DNA of 64,000 nt from Termitomyces sp. T153 (taxonomy: Eukaryota > Basidiomycota > Agaricomycetes > Agaricales > Lyophyllaceae). Made by a program: the position numbers and the translations under genes. The stretch lies in contig JACKQL020000172.1 in assembly GCA_018296165.2 (NCBI GenBank), positions 1-64,000 on the forward strand. Reading direction: 5' to 3'. Of this stretch, positions 1 through 10,279 are shown one piece after another (position 1 is the first letter of the stretch; every line of letters begins with the position of its first letter). Under the pieces are notes generated by a model, which was not told the DNA's origin, searched no databases, and was given only the letters and a program-made list of their open reading frames with translations.

Positions 1-101
1 TCAACGGCGTCGATACAGACAAGGTAAACACTCCACCTGTTGACAAAGTTTGGTGGAACAATCTACCTACTTTCGAAGCAACTGGTATCCGGCCTGCGTA
101 A
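1..101 (+). CDS. 3' end of an unidentified gene (partial)
   Basis: An open frame enters from the left edge (codons from base 3) and ends at TAA 99-101. It encodes about 32 residues ending VWWNNLPTFEATGIRPA. The composition (paired Trp, Pro-rich, no low-complexity bias) looks like a real carboxy terminus, and the next gene is on the opposite strand, so a convergent gene end is sensible here. I do not recognise the family. It could also be a chance frame, because only 99 bases are visible. Confidence 0.4.
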   Translation, partial: NGVDTDKVNTPPVDKVWWNNLPTFEATGIRPA

Positions 102-492
102 GGATATCCTTCATTGAAAACCTGCGTTGCGCTGATGAAACGTGTCGAAGGACTCTGCCAAAGAATCAGGTAGCCTATCAGACGGGACGCAGGAGCCGTA
201 AGCGACAGAGGTATTGAAACTCCTCATAAGAAAGCGGTCACAGGTCGACGCACTGAGGAAACGTTCACCGTGACCGATGATTTATAGCTGTGTAACTTGC
301 AAGAATTCTAGAAAGAAAATTATAATCGCTCCTGGATCATTGATCATGAGCATGAGAACAGACAAAAGTACATGAATAAAAATAAATATATGTATCGTCC
401 CTGCGTGCGCGTGAACTCTTGTAGATCCTGGGAAATGAATATCTAATCATGAAGAACAGAACATAAAACTACTTCCTCCCTCGCGACTACTG
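102..492. other. Intergenic, between convergent gene ends
   Basis: No open frame of note and no structured RNA seen. It is AT-rich around 290-450 and presumably holds the 3' UTRs of the two convergent genes. Confidence 0.5.
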
Positions 493-1995
493 CTACCGAA
501 GCTGCGCATAACTATCATAACCCGGTGTACTATGCGCTGCAGAATTCGAACCCGCGACCGACGCACGTACCGCCGCATACGGATCCGCATACTGCATTGT
601 CCTACTCATTCTCGGCATCTCCTGCCCTTGTCCCCCTCCCTGCGTCTGCACAAACCCACTCGGCGCCGGATCCGAGAATGCCCCATACGCATCCATACTC
701 GGTCTCCCCGCATACCGATTCTCATCCGCAAATGGCGAGCTAGGATGCGTGTTCGCATTGTCATCCAGGTCGTGGTCGTATCTTGAAGGTGTATATGCGG
801 CAGAAGACGCGGCGGGCTGTGAGGGAGGCGGTATATGCGTGTATTCGTCCTCGTCGTCTTCGTGAGGGAGTTGGTCTTCTATGTCGTCAGCACGCGTGGG
901 CACGCGGAAGGGTGGGTCACGCGGCCCGCTGGCGGTAAGCTTTCCTGAACGCCAGTCAAGTACAAGGAGGACAAGGGACGCAGCCCAAAAGCCTATTGAC
1001 ACGATGTTGAGTATGAGACACGAGGCATTGTAGGAACACTCGCCAAATGCAAGCCAAAAGAAGATAGCTCCGGCCTTCTTGGAGCTGCAGAACCCATCCA
1101 GACCTTTCTTGAAATCGTCGCCGAGATCTTTGTGGGGATCATTGTCTGGATTTTTGCACCCTGGTTGCGTCCATGCGGATATTGTGACGATGAATCTGAG
1201 TAGTGTTTAGGATGACAAGCCCATATTAGGAACAAGGCGAGACAAATGAGAGACGCACGAGATGAGGAGGCTGGCAGCAACACCTGTGCCAGTGAGGATG
1301 AATCCGACGCGCACCTCCTTCAACGCACGCGCCAAGCGGACAAGTTTATCGTGTTTCTCGTTCACAACGGGGACAGCTAGCATGAACGCAGACAGGAACA
1401 TGCCCGTTATTGATATGAAGAGCGCAAAGCCCGTAAGACCAGCTTGAAGTACGTCTGAGCAAGGTTCAAGATGGAACAGAAAATACAACATACATGGCCC
1501 CACTTTCCATTTTGCCTGGAACGAAGCTACACTCGCAAAACACGCCATAGCGAGAAAGTTGAAGAAAATTTGAGAGGAATGGAACACGATGGCCGGTTTC
1601 GAGACGATCATCTAGCAAAAATCACTTCAGTATGTGAGTTTGGTGGGTGTCAAAGTATGAACCCATATCCAAGGAACCCAAAGAAGCGGAAGGATGAGCA
1701 GTAGAACAAGTTCACCGCCAGTCGTGCCCATCGTCGTGCCATCCAAAGAACAACATGATTACGTAAATCAATAGAATGGAAACGAATCCAAATGTCAACG
1801 GCAGAGGGACGCCGAACGAAGCACGAGCGCGAAGAGAAATACCAGGAAAGGGGTATATGGAGAAACAAACTAAAAACTCACGTTATCATCGTATACCATA
1901 CCATGCCCGTTCCCTATCCCTGCTGCTGATGTTTTTGAGTTTTTGGAGGGAGAAATACGCGCCACAAAGTCTGCGACCCCGTCAAAGACACCCAT
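493..1995 (-). CDS. Multi-pass membrane protein with long Ser/Pro-rich cytoplasmic tail (MARVEL/SUR7-like)
   Basis: Multi-exon gene starting at ATG 1995-1993 (MGVFDGVADFVA) and ending at TAG 495-493. Hydrophobic segments occur in order: LPLTFGFVSILLIY (about 1800), FFNFLAMACFASVASF (about 1560), GLTGFALFISITGMF (about 1410), VGFILTGTGVAASLLI (about 1290) and AIFFWLAF plus FWAASLVLLVLDW (about 1060-960). A Cys-containing loop precedes the last one, and a hydrophilic acidic and Ser/Pro-rich tail of about 150 residues follows. Introns at about 1870-1958, one between 1716 and 1611, one inside 1430-1500, one near 1200-1253 and a candidate GC-AG intron 993-1043 keep the frame, except that the 1716/1611 junction could not be phased. 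The architecture resembles fungal MARVEL or SUR7-type plasma-membrane proteins. The family is inferred from topology, not from a signature motif. Confidence 0.5.
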
Positions 1996-3187
1996 GTTGA
2001 AGGTTTGAATCAGAGTTGTCTGAGCGTGTCAAGTGCTGTGTTACTGGTGAAAGCTCGTGGATGCGACGTGTGTTTCGGCTGAACGTTGAGTTGTGGTTAA
2101 TAAAATGAGTTAGCTGAGGAAATGTGGAAGATATAAGGGTAAGGGGCTATGAGGGGGATGAGTGCGCAGTTGAACCTGTGTTTGAGTAGTGATTGTCGAA
2201 TCTCCGCGTTCCCAACGGGCTGCGCAGGCCACGTGCTAATCAGTGCTACAGTTCAAGTGGAGACTACCAAAACACCCATTTATACATCGCTGCATCCATT
2301 TTTTCCCATATAACGACGTAAACCCAATTGCGCCGCAGTCTAATCCGAACAGCTTACTTCTCCTCAACTTGCAATTCCAACAAACTTTTGAGTCAAGACA
2401 CCGGCGTAACCGAAGCTGTTTGGACGTATTAAAACGGCAGCCTCTCGTCGTTTTTAGACTCCGAATTTTTGTCTCCCTCTTTAGATACCTCACGTTATAA
2501 ATGTCGCTCGCTTTGCTTATGCTTCAAGTAATCGATAGTTGGCAAGAATTGACTTAATCCTTGCCCAAACTCCATTCTCAGCCTGCGACAAAACTTCTAT
2601 CCTGCCTATATTTTTTCGCAATGTGAAAGATACCTCTATCGAAACTTACAAGGAAAGTAAAAAAGGTTGAAGAGGCGGTCCTCCTGGGGCATGTACTTGC
2701 TTCTCATCTGCGCTTGCTAGATTAATAAAGATTGCTCCTCGCACCCTCTGGCATGGACGGTCTTTATGTTTGAGCGGTGGGAGTATAGAAAGAGAGATAG
2801 ACAATCTCAACAGTGATCAAGTACTTTGTGTTACATATAACAGGTGATAGATGATTAAGAAAACGCTCGATTCTTGTTGGAAGAGCCATAGACTCTACAT
2901 GTGCGCGTCTTCATTTCCAGGTCTTCATAATGCCAAAGTCCTCACTGTAAGTATGCAAGCACTATTACTCGGAGGTCCCTCAAGAAGTTACAAGGGATCC
3001 GCAATCTCGAACAAGCCATAATGCTCCTCTCTTGTTATGAACACCAACAGATCAAGCAACGCATCCTCCCTCCAAATTACCGCATTGTACTCCTCACTAT
3101 CCTCTTCGAAGCGTGTGGCCTTGTACAATTTAACCGCCTCATCCACGACCTTGTAACGTCGCTTTCAATAGGACAGTCCTATAAACA
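1996..3187. other. Intergenic stretch, no gene seen
   Basis: Open frames near 2236-2500 overlap on both strands and have no recognisable protein character. The part next to 1995 should hold the promoter of the membrane-protein gene. No tRNA, repeat or transposon remnant recognised. Confidence 0.5.
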
Positions 3188-3610
3188 TTAAACATTAAAA
3201 CCCACCCATGGTCTCCCGGGGTCCCCGGGCCCAAATAAATACTGCTCCTCCAGAGCAATATCCTTCTCATACTGAGCATCTATATCATCCGAAAATCCCT
3301 CATCACTCGGAGCGCCCTGTTCATCCCTGAAGCTCTTCCTGTCAAAGCCTCTTCTCACAGTCCGAATAGCACTAATGGGATCATCGGGAATTGGTGTGGG
3401 TGCAACACTATACTTGCTTTCGCCTTCGTTTTCATTTTGAGAAGTAGAAGCTACAGGAGGGGCCGGATCAGATACTGGAATGTAGCCAGCATTGTTGGCA
3501 ATCCAGTACGCCTCGAAATCTCGAAGAATCATGCGTGTCATGGAAAGGAGTGCAGTGCGTGGATAGTGGATCGTGCCATCCAGAGGCACAGTATCAGGAA
3601 CGAGTTCCAT
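3188..3610 (-). CDS. Small hypothetical protein, about 140 aa
   Basis: A single uninterrupted frame from ATG 3610-3608 (MELVPDTVPLDGTIHYPRTA) to a stop at 3190-3188. Residues 1-40 are mixed hydrophobic with a possible helix (LLSMTRMILRDFEAYWIANN). The rest is hydrophilic and acidic with a Ser/Pro/Glu linker, ending EEQYLFGPGDPGRPWVGFNV. There is no signal peptide and no membrane segment. The frame continues ten codons upstream without an ATG, so the first in-frame ATG was chosen; an upstream exon is possible. I do not recognise the family. Codon use resembles the neighbouring host genes. Confidence 0.5.
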   Translation of the reverse strand: MELVPDTVPLDGTIHYPRTALLSMTRMILRDFEAYWIANNAGYIPVSDPAPPVASTSQNENEGESKYSVAPTPIPDDPISAIRTVRRGFDRKSFRDEQGAPSDEGFSDDIDAQYEKDIALEEQYLFGPGDPGRPWVGFNV

Positions 3611-4009
3611 TGTCGTAGGGAGCTGGGATATGAAGGCCACAAGTCAGCAATCGATAGGTGCAAGGTCCTCTAAGTATCTTCTCTATGTTGATCCGTTTTT
3701 GATTGATCCAGTCTCCTCCGATCTGGTTTCAGCCCCCATCATGATGTATGATGTATGGATTACAACAATCTTGACATCGGCGACAGACGGGACTTCTTGT
3801 GTGGGCGCAACCGTGCGCGAAATCAACTAATCACAAAGTGATTGCAAATATTATCCATCGCACCAGGTCACCCGACGGGGTAGCAGCCCCCTGTGATCCA
3901 CCCTCTATTGACTACTTTACTCTTCGTGCAATCCCTAAATCGAGGTCAAAATGCACCTTGCTTACTACGCAAATCGAACTGACCAGAGTGATTACAGATT
4001 CTTTGGAAC
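3611..4009. other. Divergent intergenic region / promoters
   Basis: Short region between the minus-strand small protein and the plus-strand F-box gene. No gene content seen; probably a shared upstream region. Confidence 0.5.
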
Positions 4010-6829
4010 ATGGGTACTATCGACAAGCGCCGCAAACGCCCTGAACGACAGGATTCCAACGAGCCCAGATTATTGTCTTTGTCCGATGATTTATTCCAAA
4101 TGATTCTGGAGTTCATGACAGAGGATGAGCTCTACACCATAGCCTGTGTTTGTGCCCTCCTTAATGATCTCTCTCTTCGTGTCTTCTTCAGCGAGCGGAA
4201 AATCAAGGCATCAGGATCCAAGCTCAATACCGTCAGTTTATCACTTCCAAAGGATCGGCAGTTCTTATCCGTACTTCACATTTCATTCTTCATTGATTTT
4301 ATCCAAGAGTTCAATTGCGAATTGCTGCATGCTTCTCCGAAAGGGATTGACTTCCGTCGGGACAGTGAGCACGTCTTAGAGCTTATTCTTCCAGAGAAAG
4401 GCACATCCACCGCCCCGTTCGATGTGGGAAAAGTAAATCTCTACATGGAACATACATACGTACGCATTGATCCCGACGATACGTGCGACCGACTCTTTTC
4501 GTCTTCCTGCGTCCAAATCAATTTCAGGTATGGGATCGGTGAATTTAGTCGATACGAGCGCGATATCACACAAGAAGAAACTGGCAAGGTTCCCTTCTAC
4601 CCCAGTATTCTACATATTGTGGATCGAGAAGCCTTTACTACGGACCTCCCTCAGATATTGTCCATTATGCAGACGCTGCGTACCCTTCGCATAGAAACAG
4701 ACACCATGCTCTGGGAGACTCGCCAGCTGTTACCGCATATTATGCCCCAACAATCCTTTCCATCATTGATCGACCTGACCACAACACCAGCCTATGCAGC
4801 TGACTTCAGGTCGGCATCGTTTCCAAACCTCAAGTCCTTCAATATCCTGGTTCCCGACGTCAATCGGATGTTTACCTATATCTCTCAGCAAGAATTCAAA
4901 GCTATAGCCCCGCTTCTTCTATCGGCTGAGCAAACAGAGCTTCAAATACTTGTCACAGCGGACTTTTCCGAGGTTGAGGTAGAAGAACAGGACATCCTGG
5001 TCATGGGACGCTCCCTGGAGGACTATCATCTCAACGGGCTTGGATCTGGGACGTCGTTGGACAACATATCAGTTCTCAGAGTCATGGGCCTAAGACACAT
5101 TGTAACGCGTGAAAGCGCGGACTCCTTTTATAACGTCCTGACGTACTGGCTCAAACTCTTTCGAGGATTGCACCAAGTGGAGTTCTACGATCATGCCGAA
5201 GACCTTGACCAGGCAGAACTTCCCGCGGTGTACCCACTCATCTATGCTATCCATAAAAAATGTCCTCACATCGCGACTCTGAGCATACATGGTGTCAAAT
5301 ATGACATCGCCAAGACTGTGTATGATTACGGGGCGGGGAACAATGGTGTGGCGTACACGGGCTCTACTCTTGGCGACCTCAATGAAGACATCTTCTTCTT
5401 GATTTTTGATTACCTGTCGATCAAAGAGGTGTATTCCCTCTCTATGCTCTGTCGAAACCTTCGTGAATGGGCCCTCCCAGTATATCTACATCGTCGTGGA
5501 ATTGAAGACCCATCTGAGTCTGTCGAACTCCAATTGACTAATAAAGATTTCGACCAGGATCTCATGACTGACATCTCAGCATTGACCTTGTCCTCGATAC
5601 GACGAATTGCGAAGTTGACAATCAAGGTCACTCCACATTTCAATGTATTCCACATCTGGGAATTTCTCAGCCGCGTCAGTCGCCTGGTGCAGAAATTATC
5701 ATCTATTGGAACCGCCACGTTGGAGCTAGGCGACGCCGTGCCGACCATCCCTAGTGGACTCATCTCGGAGCATTCCAGAGTTGTGTGGACACAAGTCGTG
5801 CTATCAATCTTCAATGCTCTTGGAGAAAAATCGAATACCCTGATCGTCCGTGGAAATGGTATTCTTGGAAGTTTGACGTTCTCAATTGCGGAAGGTTCAC
5901 CAGTTCCAAGCCGGCTTATTCGCCTACATCTTCCCAAATTTCCTCTCAAGCACAAATTGTCGTCTCTTAAAATGAATGAACGTGCCGTGATGATGCCTTT
6001 ATTCAACAGCTGGGCTGCAAGGGCATTCAAGGGAAGCGAATACATTACGAATCTCGAGTTCTTAGATGTCTCGAATTATGGTGGATCGTACCTGACAGTC
6101 CTGGGACATACTTTCGCATCTGTTGAGCAGCTCCGCATTTACAGTCGAACTGTCCTCCCCCCCGGCATTCTGGCCTCCTTCAGCCGATTGCAGAGTGTAA
6201 AGGAGATGACTCTCGTCGGAAGTGGTCAGTTTGAACGGAAGAAGATAGAGATTCCCGCGGCTCTTCACGGCTCAGCTCCCCCTCTTCCTTTGCTTGAACG
6301 CCTTACTACGTTACCGCAGTACTTTTCCTTCCTAATAGAAGGTGCAAGTCTCAAAGAGCTCCAACACCTGAGTATCATCCTTCCTCATGTGGTTGATGAA
6401 ACAAAATCTTGTCTAAGCGCTCTGCCGTCACTGGCGTCGTACAGCGATACTCTCAAAGGATGGTCCAGACTTACGTTAAATCTGCATGTATACATTGAAA
6501 ATCTTACGCGGCTACAACCTGCAGAAATCACGGCCGACGGATGGGAACAAATCGCTCAGATCACGAAAGGGATTTTCCTCCATCAGGCACCTCCGCCGAG
6601 ATATCAGCAGCCCGTACCTCCGGACGCGATGCAAGGTATAGAGAATTTGCGCCAATGGCTGGCGTTGTTTCCATTACTGGAAACCCTGGAATTCCGTGGT
6701 ATCAAAGATGTGGCCATGATAGATAATGTTTTGCAACAACTCAAGGCTGCAGGGGTGTGTCCAGGAGTTAAGAAGTTTTTGGTAAACGGCAATGAGCGAC
6801 CTGACACTGTCGAAAAAGACCAAGGATGA
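4010..6829 (+). CDS. Large F-box protein with two F-box motifs
   Basis: An intronless 939-residue frame from ATG 4010 to TGA 6829. Residues about 20-60 (LLSLSDDLFQMILEFMTEDE, then LYTIACVCALLNDL) are a classic F-box, which binds Skp1 in SCF ubiquitin ligases. A second F-box starts near residue 453 (LGDLNEDIFFLIFDYLSIKE, then VYSLSMLCRNLREWALPVYL). Each is followed by 350-450 residues with scattered Leu-rich stretches like the degenerate LRR-type substrate-binding regions of Agaricomycete F-box proteins. Both halves share a post-F-box pattern, so the protein may be a fused tandem duplication. Function beyond SCF substrate recognition cannot be inferred. No signal peptide or membrane segment is seen. 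Confidence 0.85.
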   Translation: MGTIDKRRKRPERQDSNEPRLLSLSDDLFQMILEFMTEDELYTIACVCALLNDLSLRVFFSERKIKASGSKLNTVSLSLPKDRQFLSVLHISFFIDFIQEFNCELLHASPKGIDFRRDSEHVLELILPEKGTSTAPFDVGKVNLYMEHTYVRIDPDDTCDRLFSSSCVQINFRYGIGEFSRYERDITQEETGKVPFYPSILHIVDREAFTTDLPQILSIMQTLRTLRIETDTMLWETRQLLPHIMPQQSFPSLIDLTTTPAYAADFRSASFPNLKSFNILVPDVNRMFTYISQQEFKAIAPLLLSAEQTELQILVTADFSEVEVEEQDILVMGRSLEDYHLNGLGSGTSLDNISVLRVMGLRHIVTRESADSFYNVLTYWLKLFRGLHQVEFYDHAEDLDQAELPAVYPLIYAIHKKCPHIATLSIHGVKYDIAKTVYDYGAGNNGVAYTGSTLGDLNEDIFFLIFDYLSIKEVYSLSMLCRNLREWALPVYLHRRGIEDPSESVELQLTNKDFDQDLMTDISALTLSSIRRIAKLTIKVTPHFNVFHIWEFLSRVSRLVQKLSSIGTATLELGDAVPTIPSGLISEHSRVVWTQVVLSIFNALGEKSNTLIVRGNGILGSLTFSIAEGSPVPSRLIRLHLPKFPLKHKLSSLKMNERAVMMPLFNSWAARAFKGSEYITNLEFLDVSNYGGSYLTVLGHTFASVEQLRIYSRTVLPPGILASFSRLQSVKEMTLVGSGQFERKKIEIPAALHGSAPPLPLLERLTTLPQYFSFLIEGASLKELQHLSIILPHVVDETKSCLSALPSLASYSDTLKGWSRLTLNLHVYIENLTRLQPAEITADGWEQIAQITKGIFLHQAPPPRYQQPVPPDAMQGIENLRQWLALFPLLETLEFRGIKDVAMIDNVLQQLKAAGVCPGVKKFLVNGNERPDTVEKDQG

Positions 6830-8337
6830 CTTTGAGTCTTCATCTTGCGCTGATCCAAATCACTCATGCTATCGCAGAAAAATACCGGACTTCGTCTTCT
6901 AGCTTCTGAGGATTTGCTATTATCATGTAAACCGCAATGATTTCTAATAGTGGCTGCCATGAATTCTACATTGTCCACTGTATATGAATTGAAATCAAAA
7001 GACGACTGATCTGTGTTGTGTGGCGCACCGATATGTATATGATCCGGGTGGACGAATAATTTTGTCATGGGTCATGACCATGTCTGGGTAGATGCGAATT
7101 ACTTCAAATCAATCGATTTGATCCAAGTTGTCCCATGCAGGAACGAAGAAAGGGCCATGAAGGGATTTAACCGGACGAGACTCCCAATGCAGTCCAATGT
7201 AACAGAGCGCTCTCGTCTTGTGCCTTCCACGACAAGTCAGCTATTGAAAATGATTCATCTCACTGGCACCACAGACGCTGTTATATCATGTATGTAAAGC
7301 CGTAAATCCAGTTAACTCCAACTGCAAATTTTCAAGAGGTGGACAGACTGAGTTTTCTGCCCGTCTTTGACCTCTGCCAGTGACTGGCCTCTTCACGCTG
7401 CGATCATTGCATGCCCACCTTTTAAAGAACGCTTCGGAGCATGACCACCGCTTTTCTTTGAACCTTACTATCATTCTTCTATGGTCTCTTTCTTTTCCCT
7501 TCTCTTTTCTGCCCTTATCGGCATTGGCGTTGACTAGATCATGAGTTCGTTGATCGCCAGAGCCGACCGTGATACCCATAGACTTGGGAATGAGCTGGAA
7601 ATTGATTGAGGAAACAAGACCTGTCCAACCCAGGTCCAGGCCATGAAACAAACTCTCCTTGGATAGCCCTTTCTTTAGCTGCCAGTAATGATTATATGAC
7701 CTAGTGGGGCATTATATGGGAGCAATTGTAGCTTAGCAATGTGATCGGCGTCAATGCTGGCATGAAAACCCCTCCATGCCTGGTTCGGTCACACTCAAAA
7801 GTACTACACTCCTGAATTCTTTGCATTCTGGAGATGTTCTAAGACTGCACCAACATTGTTAGAAGTTGACAGTCCTTTGGAAATGACTAGAGTTAGAAAC
7901 AGCGTATGAAGTTTCATACTCACTGTTCATCGAACGTCGCCCTTGAACTTCCCACCGGACGCCAGTTGAAATTTCCTCAAAGATCTTCTACAAATCCAAA
8001 TCGAAAAATCATGCATCCATTCGTTCCAGGCGAAAGGGACATAATCAGCAGCTCCAATTACCCTCATACTCGAGAGGCACCAGGGCTTCATCAATGCTTC
8101 ATCCCTAATTTCTGGGAACTTGACGACATTAGATAAATCACTATGGTTTGATATGTGTACATATATGTCCACGTATATAAAAATTGCAACTGGTCCCTGT
8201 GTTGTGAGACGTACCTACAGATGCTCAACAGCTTGGAAGGTCTAATTTCATCAAGAGCTATAGCCACGTTATATGTTATATACAATGTCCAAATGCGAAA
8301 GAGGTTGACAAAAGAGAAAGGAAGTAGTCACAGAATG
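6830..8337. other. Intergenic stretch, about 1.5 kb
   Basis: Contains only short overlapping frames on both strands (for example 7286-7651 minus, 7906-8172 both strands) with no family resemblance. I see no tRNA, transposon end or tandem repeat. It presumably carries the 3' UTRs of the convergent F-box and MMTAG2-like genes. Confidence 0.5.
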
Positions 8338-9308
8338 TCAGTCATAGCCCCCTCTGCTCACACCCTGGCCCCAATCCTTCTCCCCTGATCGATGCCTGCG
8401 GGAGTTATTAGCGTCCCACCGCCGGCGGTCTCGTTCTCGTTCCCACTCGCGCTTGTCTTCATCATAATCGTTCTCCAACCGGGCTGAGTCGCGATTTCCG
8501 GGACGTTCTCGGTGCCTATCCTCCGCATTTCCATATTCAGGTCGATCGTGCCGCTCATGCGCTCTCGGTCGTTCAAAAGATCGAGACCGCGCCCGAGGAG
8601 CCTCAATGTGCCGTGGTGAACGCGACCTGTCCCTTCGCTCTCCGTAGTTATCACTTGCTCTTCTAGGCGATCTTTCCCTGTCGTTATAGAGGTCCCTCTC
8701 CCTATCCGTATCTTTTCTTCGTGAGATTGGCGACCGTGATCGTGTTCTATCCCTTAATCTCCGTGCTTCCTTTCTTGCTCTCTTTTCATCGCGCCTTGCA
8801 TCTTTCCGTTTTCGCTTCTCTTCCTTTTCACGGGCTTTTGCTTCCGCATCCTCGATCGCCTTCTGTTTCGCTAGCGTGGGTGAAGCGGGGCCACCCGGGC
8901 TTGTGGTCGTAGCGGTTGGATTGCCTGACGGTACAGCCGTCTTTTTGGCTGGTTCAAATCCTCTGTTTACTTCATCAATGGATGATTCAAGCTTAATGAG
9001 AACGAACTCACAGGGCAACGGCAAGTGCGTCTGACTCAAGTTCTTTTATTTTCCGGATTTCCTCATCGCGTTCTGACTGAAGCTGCTTTGCTTCACGGTT
9101 ATACCAATGAACATCTTTGTTTTTCTGCCACCGACCCGTCGGCGCGTTAATACTATGTCCAAGGTAGTGCTTGAGATTCCATTAGTATCATAGAACATAA
9201 AATGGAGATTTGAAAGTCTATTACCTCGCGATCTTTGTCTGCAGATACGTCGGACCATTTGAATTCTGCTTGACCACCGCGAGTACCGCCTCGCACAGGT
9301 TCGAACAT
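8338..9308 (-). CDS. MMTAG2-like (multiple myeloma tumor-associated protein 2 family) RS/RD-rich protein
   Basis: Three exons, complement(8338..8962, 9012..9169, 9225..9308), 288 residues, with GT-AG introns that keep phase. The N terminus (MFEPVRGGTRGGQAEFKWSD, then HYLGHSINAPTGRWQKNKDV and HWYNREAKQ) matches the conserved MMtag domain of the metazoan protein: glycine-rich start, F-W/K-W-x-D, YLG-S, AP-GRWQ, W-Y. The short motif ALGFEPAKK closes it. Residues about 110-288 are lysine/arginine-rich with RSRS, RD and RE repeats, as in splicing-associated nuclear proteins. The family is thought to be nuclear and phosphorylated; its molecular role is poorly known. The start is set by the conserved MFxPxRGG. 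Confidence 0.85.
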
Positions 9309-10279
9309 GGAGAGCTAAAGCAAGTTACAATTGACCCGTAACAGTGTGACCAAACTTGTGACATGACTCTCTTTTCTCCTCATGCTAGCGCATCGTGATA
9401 CACCTCTTTGAACACCTCTTTGAAGCTATTCTTGGAACCTGAGATGATTTGCCGTTATTGTGAAGAGTATGCGCCCTTTACTGTCCCGCCCTCCATAACC
9501 ACTACACATGTATACTTTGATCGCTTCCTACACGGCTAGTGCAGAACTGTGTGACTGTATCGCTGCCACGAAATCGACATTGAAGTACCAGAATGAGATC
9601 TGCTGTCTTTGCAATTCGACTCCGACAGAAGATAGATCAAAAGGCGCTCGTCAGAGGCTGGTATCGGGGTGAACTGGAATGTACTGAGAAGGCGATCAAA
9701 GCTTCTGGTGACGAAATATTCTAAGAATATCAGTCCAAGGGAAACCTACTAGTCACTGTTCAGCCACTGCATTTGTCTGGTCCTTTGGTTTCAGGTTGAC
9801 TCGTATTCTCTAGACAATGAAAGGGGCTGTTAAGCTTAACAAGGAGTTACGTGAACCACTCCAAGGCAACAACGGATGGAAATAAGAGAATTCTTTTCAT
9901 GGTCTTCTCCTGTTCTTGTTTGAGAGCCATGACAATGGAAATCTTCATGTTGAATAGTTGACGATGGAATCTTGGGATTAACTGTATTATGGTATTAGGT
10001 TTCTTCCCACTGACATCGCATTGGAATCTTGAAACATCGTTCATACTTTAGGACCAAGACTCAGATCTATCTACATCTAAGACAACTGGTAATAGCTTAC
10101 GGATTGTCTGATTTTACGTTACTTTGAGAACGGGAGAAGCGGTAAATAGGAGTCGGTAATTCCATTAAATATTGAATTCTCTGACACCCGCATAGATATC
10201 CGAAGTCACTCTGAAACCTCCATCGCAAATCCCAACTAACATTATCTGTAAAGCTTAGGTATCGGAAGAAGTATGACTG
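9309..10279. other. Intergenic stretch, about 1 kb
   Basis: No credible coding sequence on either strand; the frame at 9847-10044 has no protein character. The part next to 9308 should hold the MMTAG2-like promoter. Confidence 0.45.

Noticed and set aside
2236..2500. Overlapping open frames on both strands
   Set aside because: Same length on both strands, no family resemblance, no splice context; intergenic chance frames.
7286..7651. Minus-strand frame of 121 codons in the intergenic region
   Set aside because: Composition is not protein-like, and no homology, signal peptide or neighbouring exon could be found.
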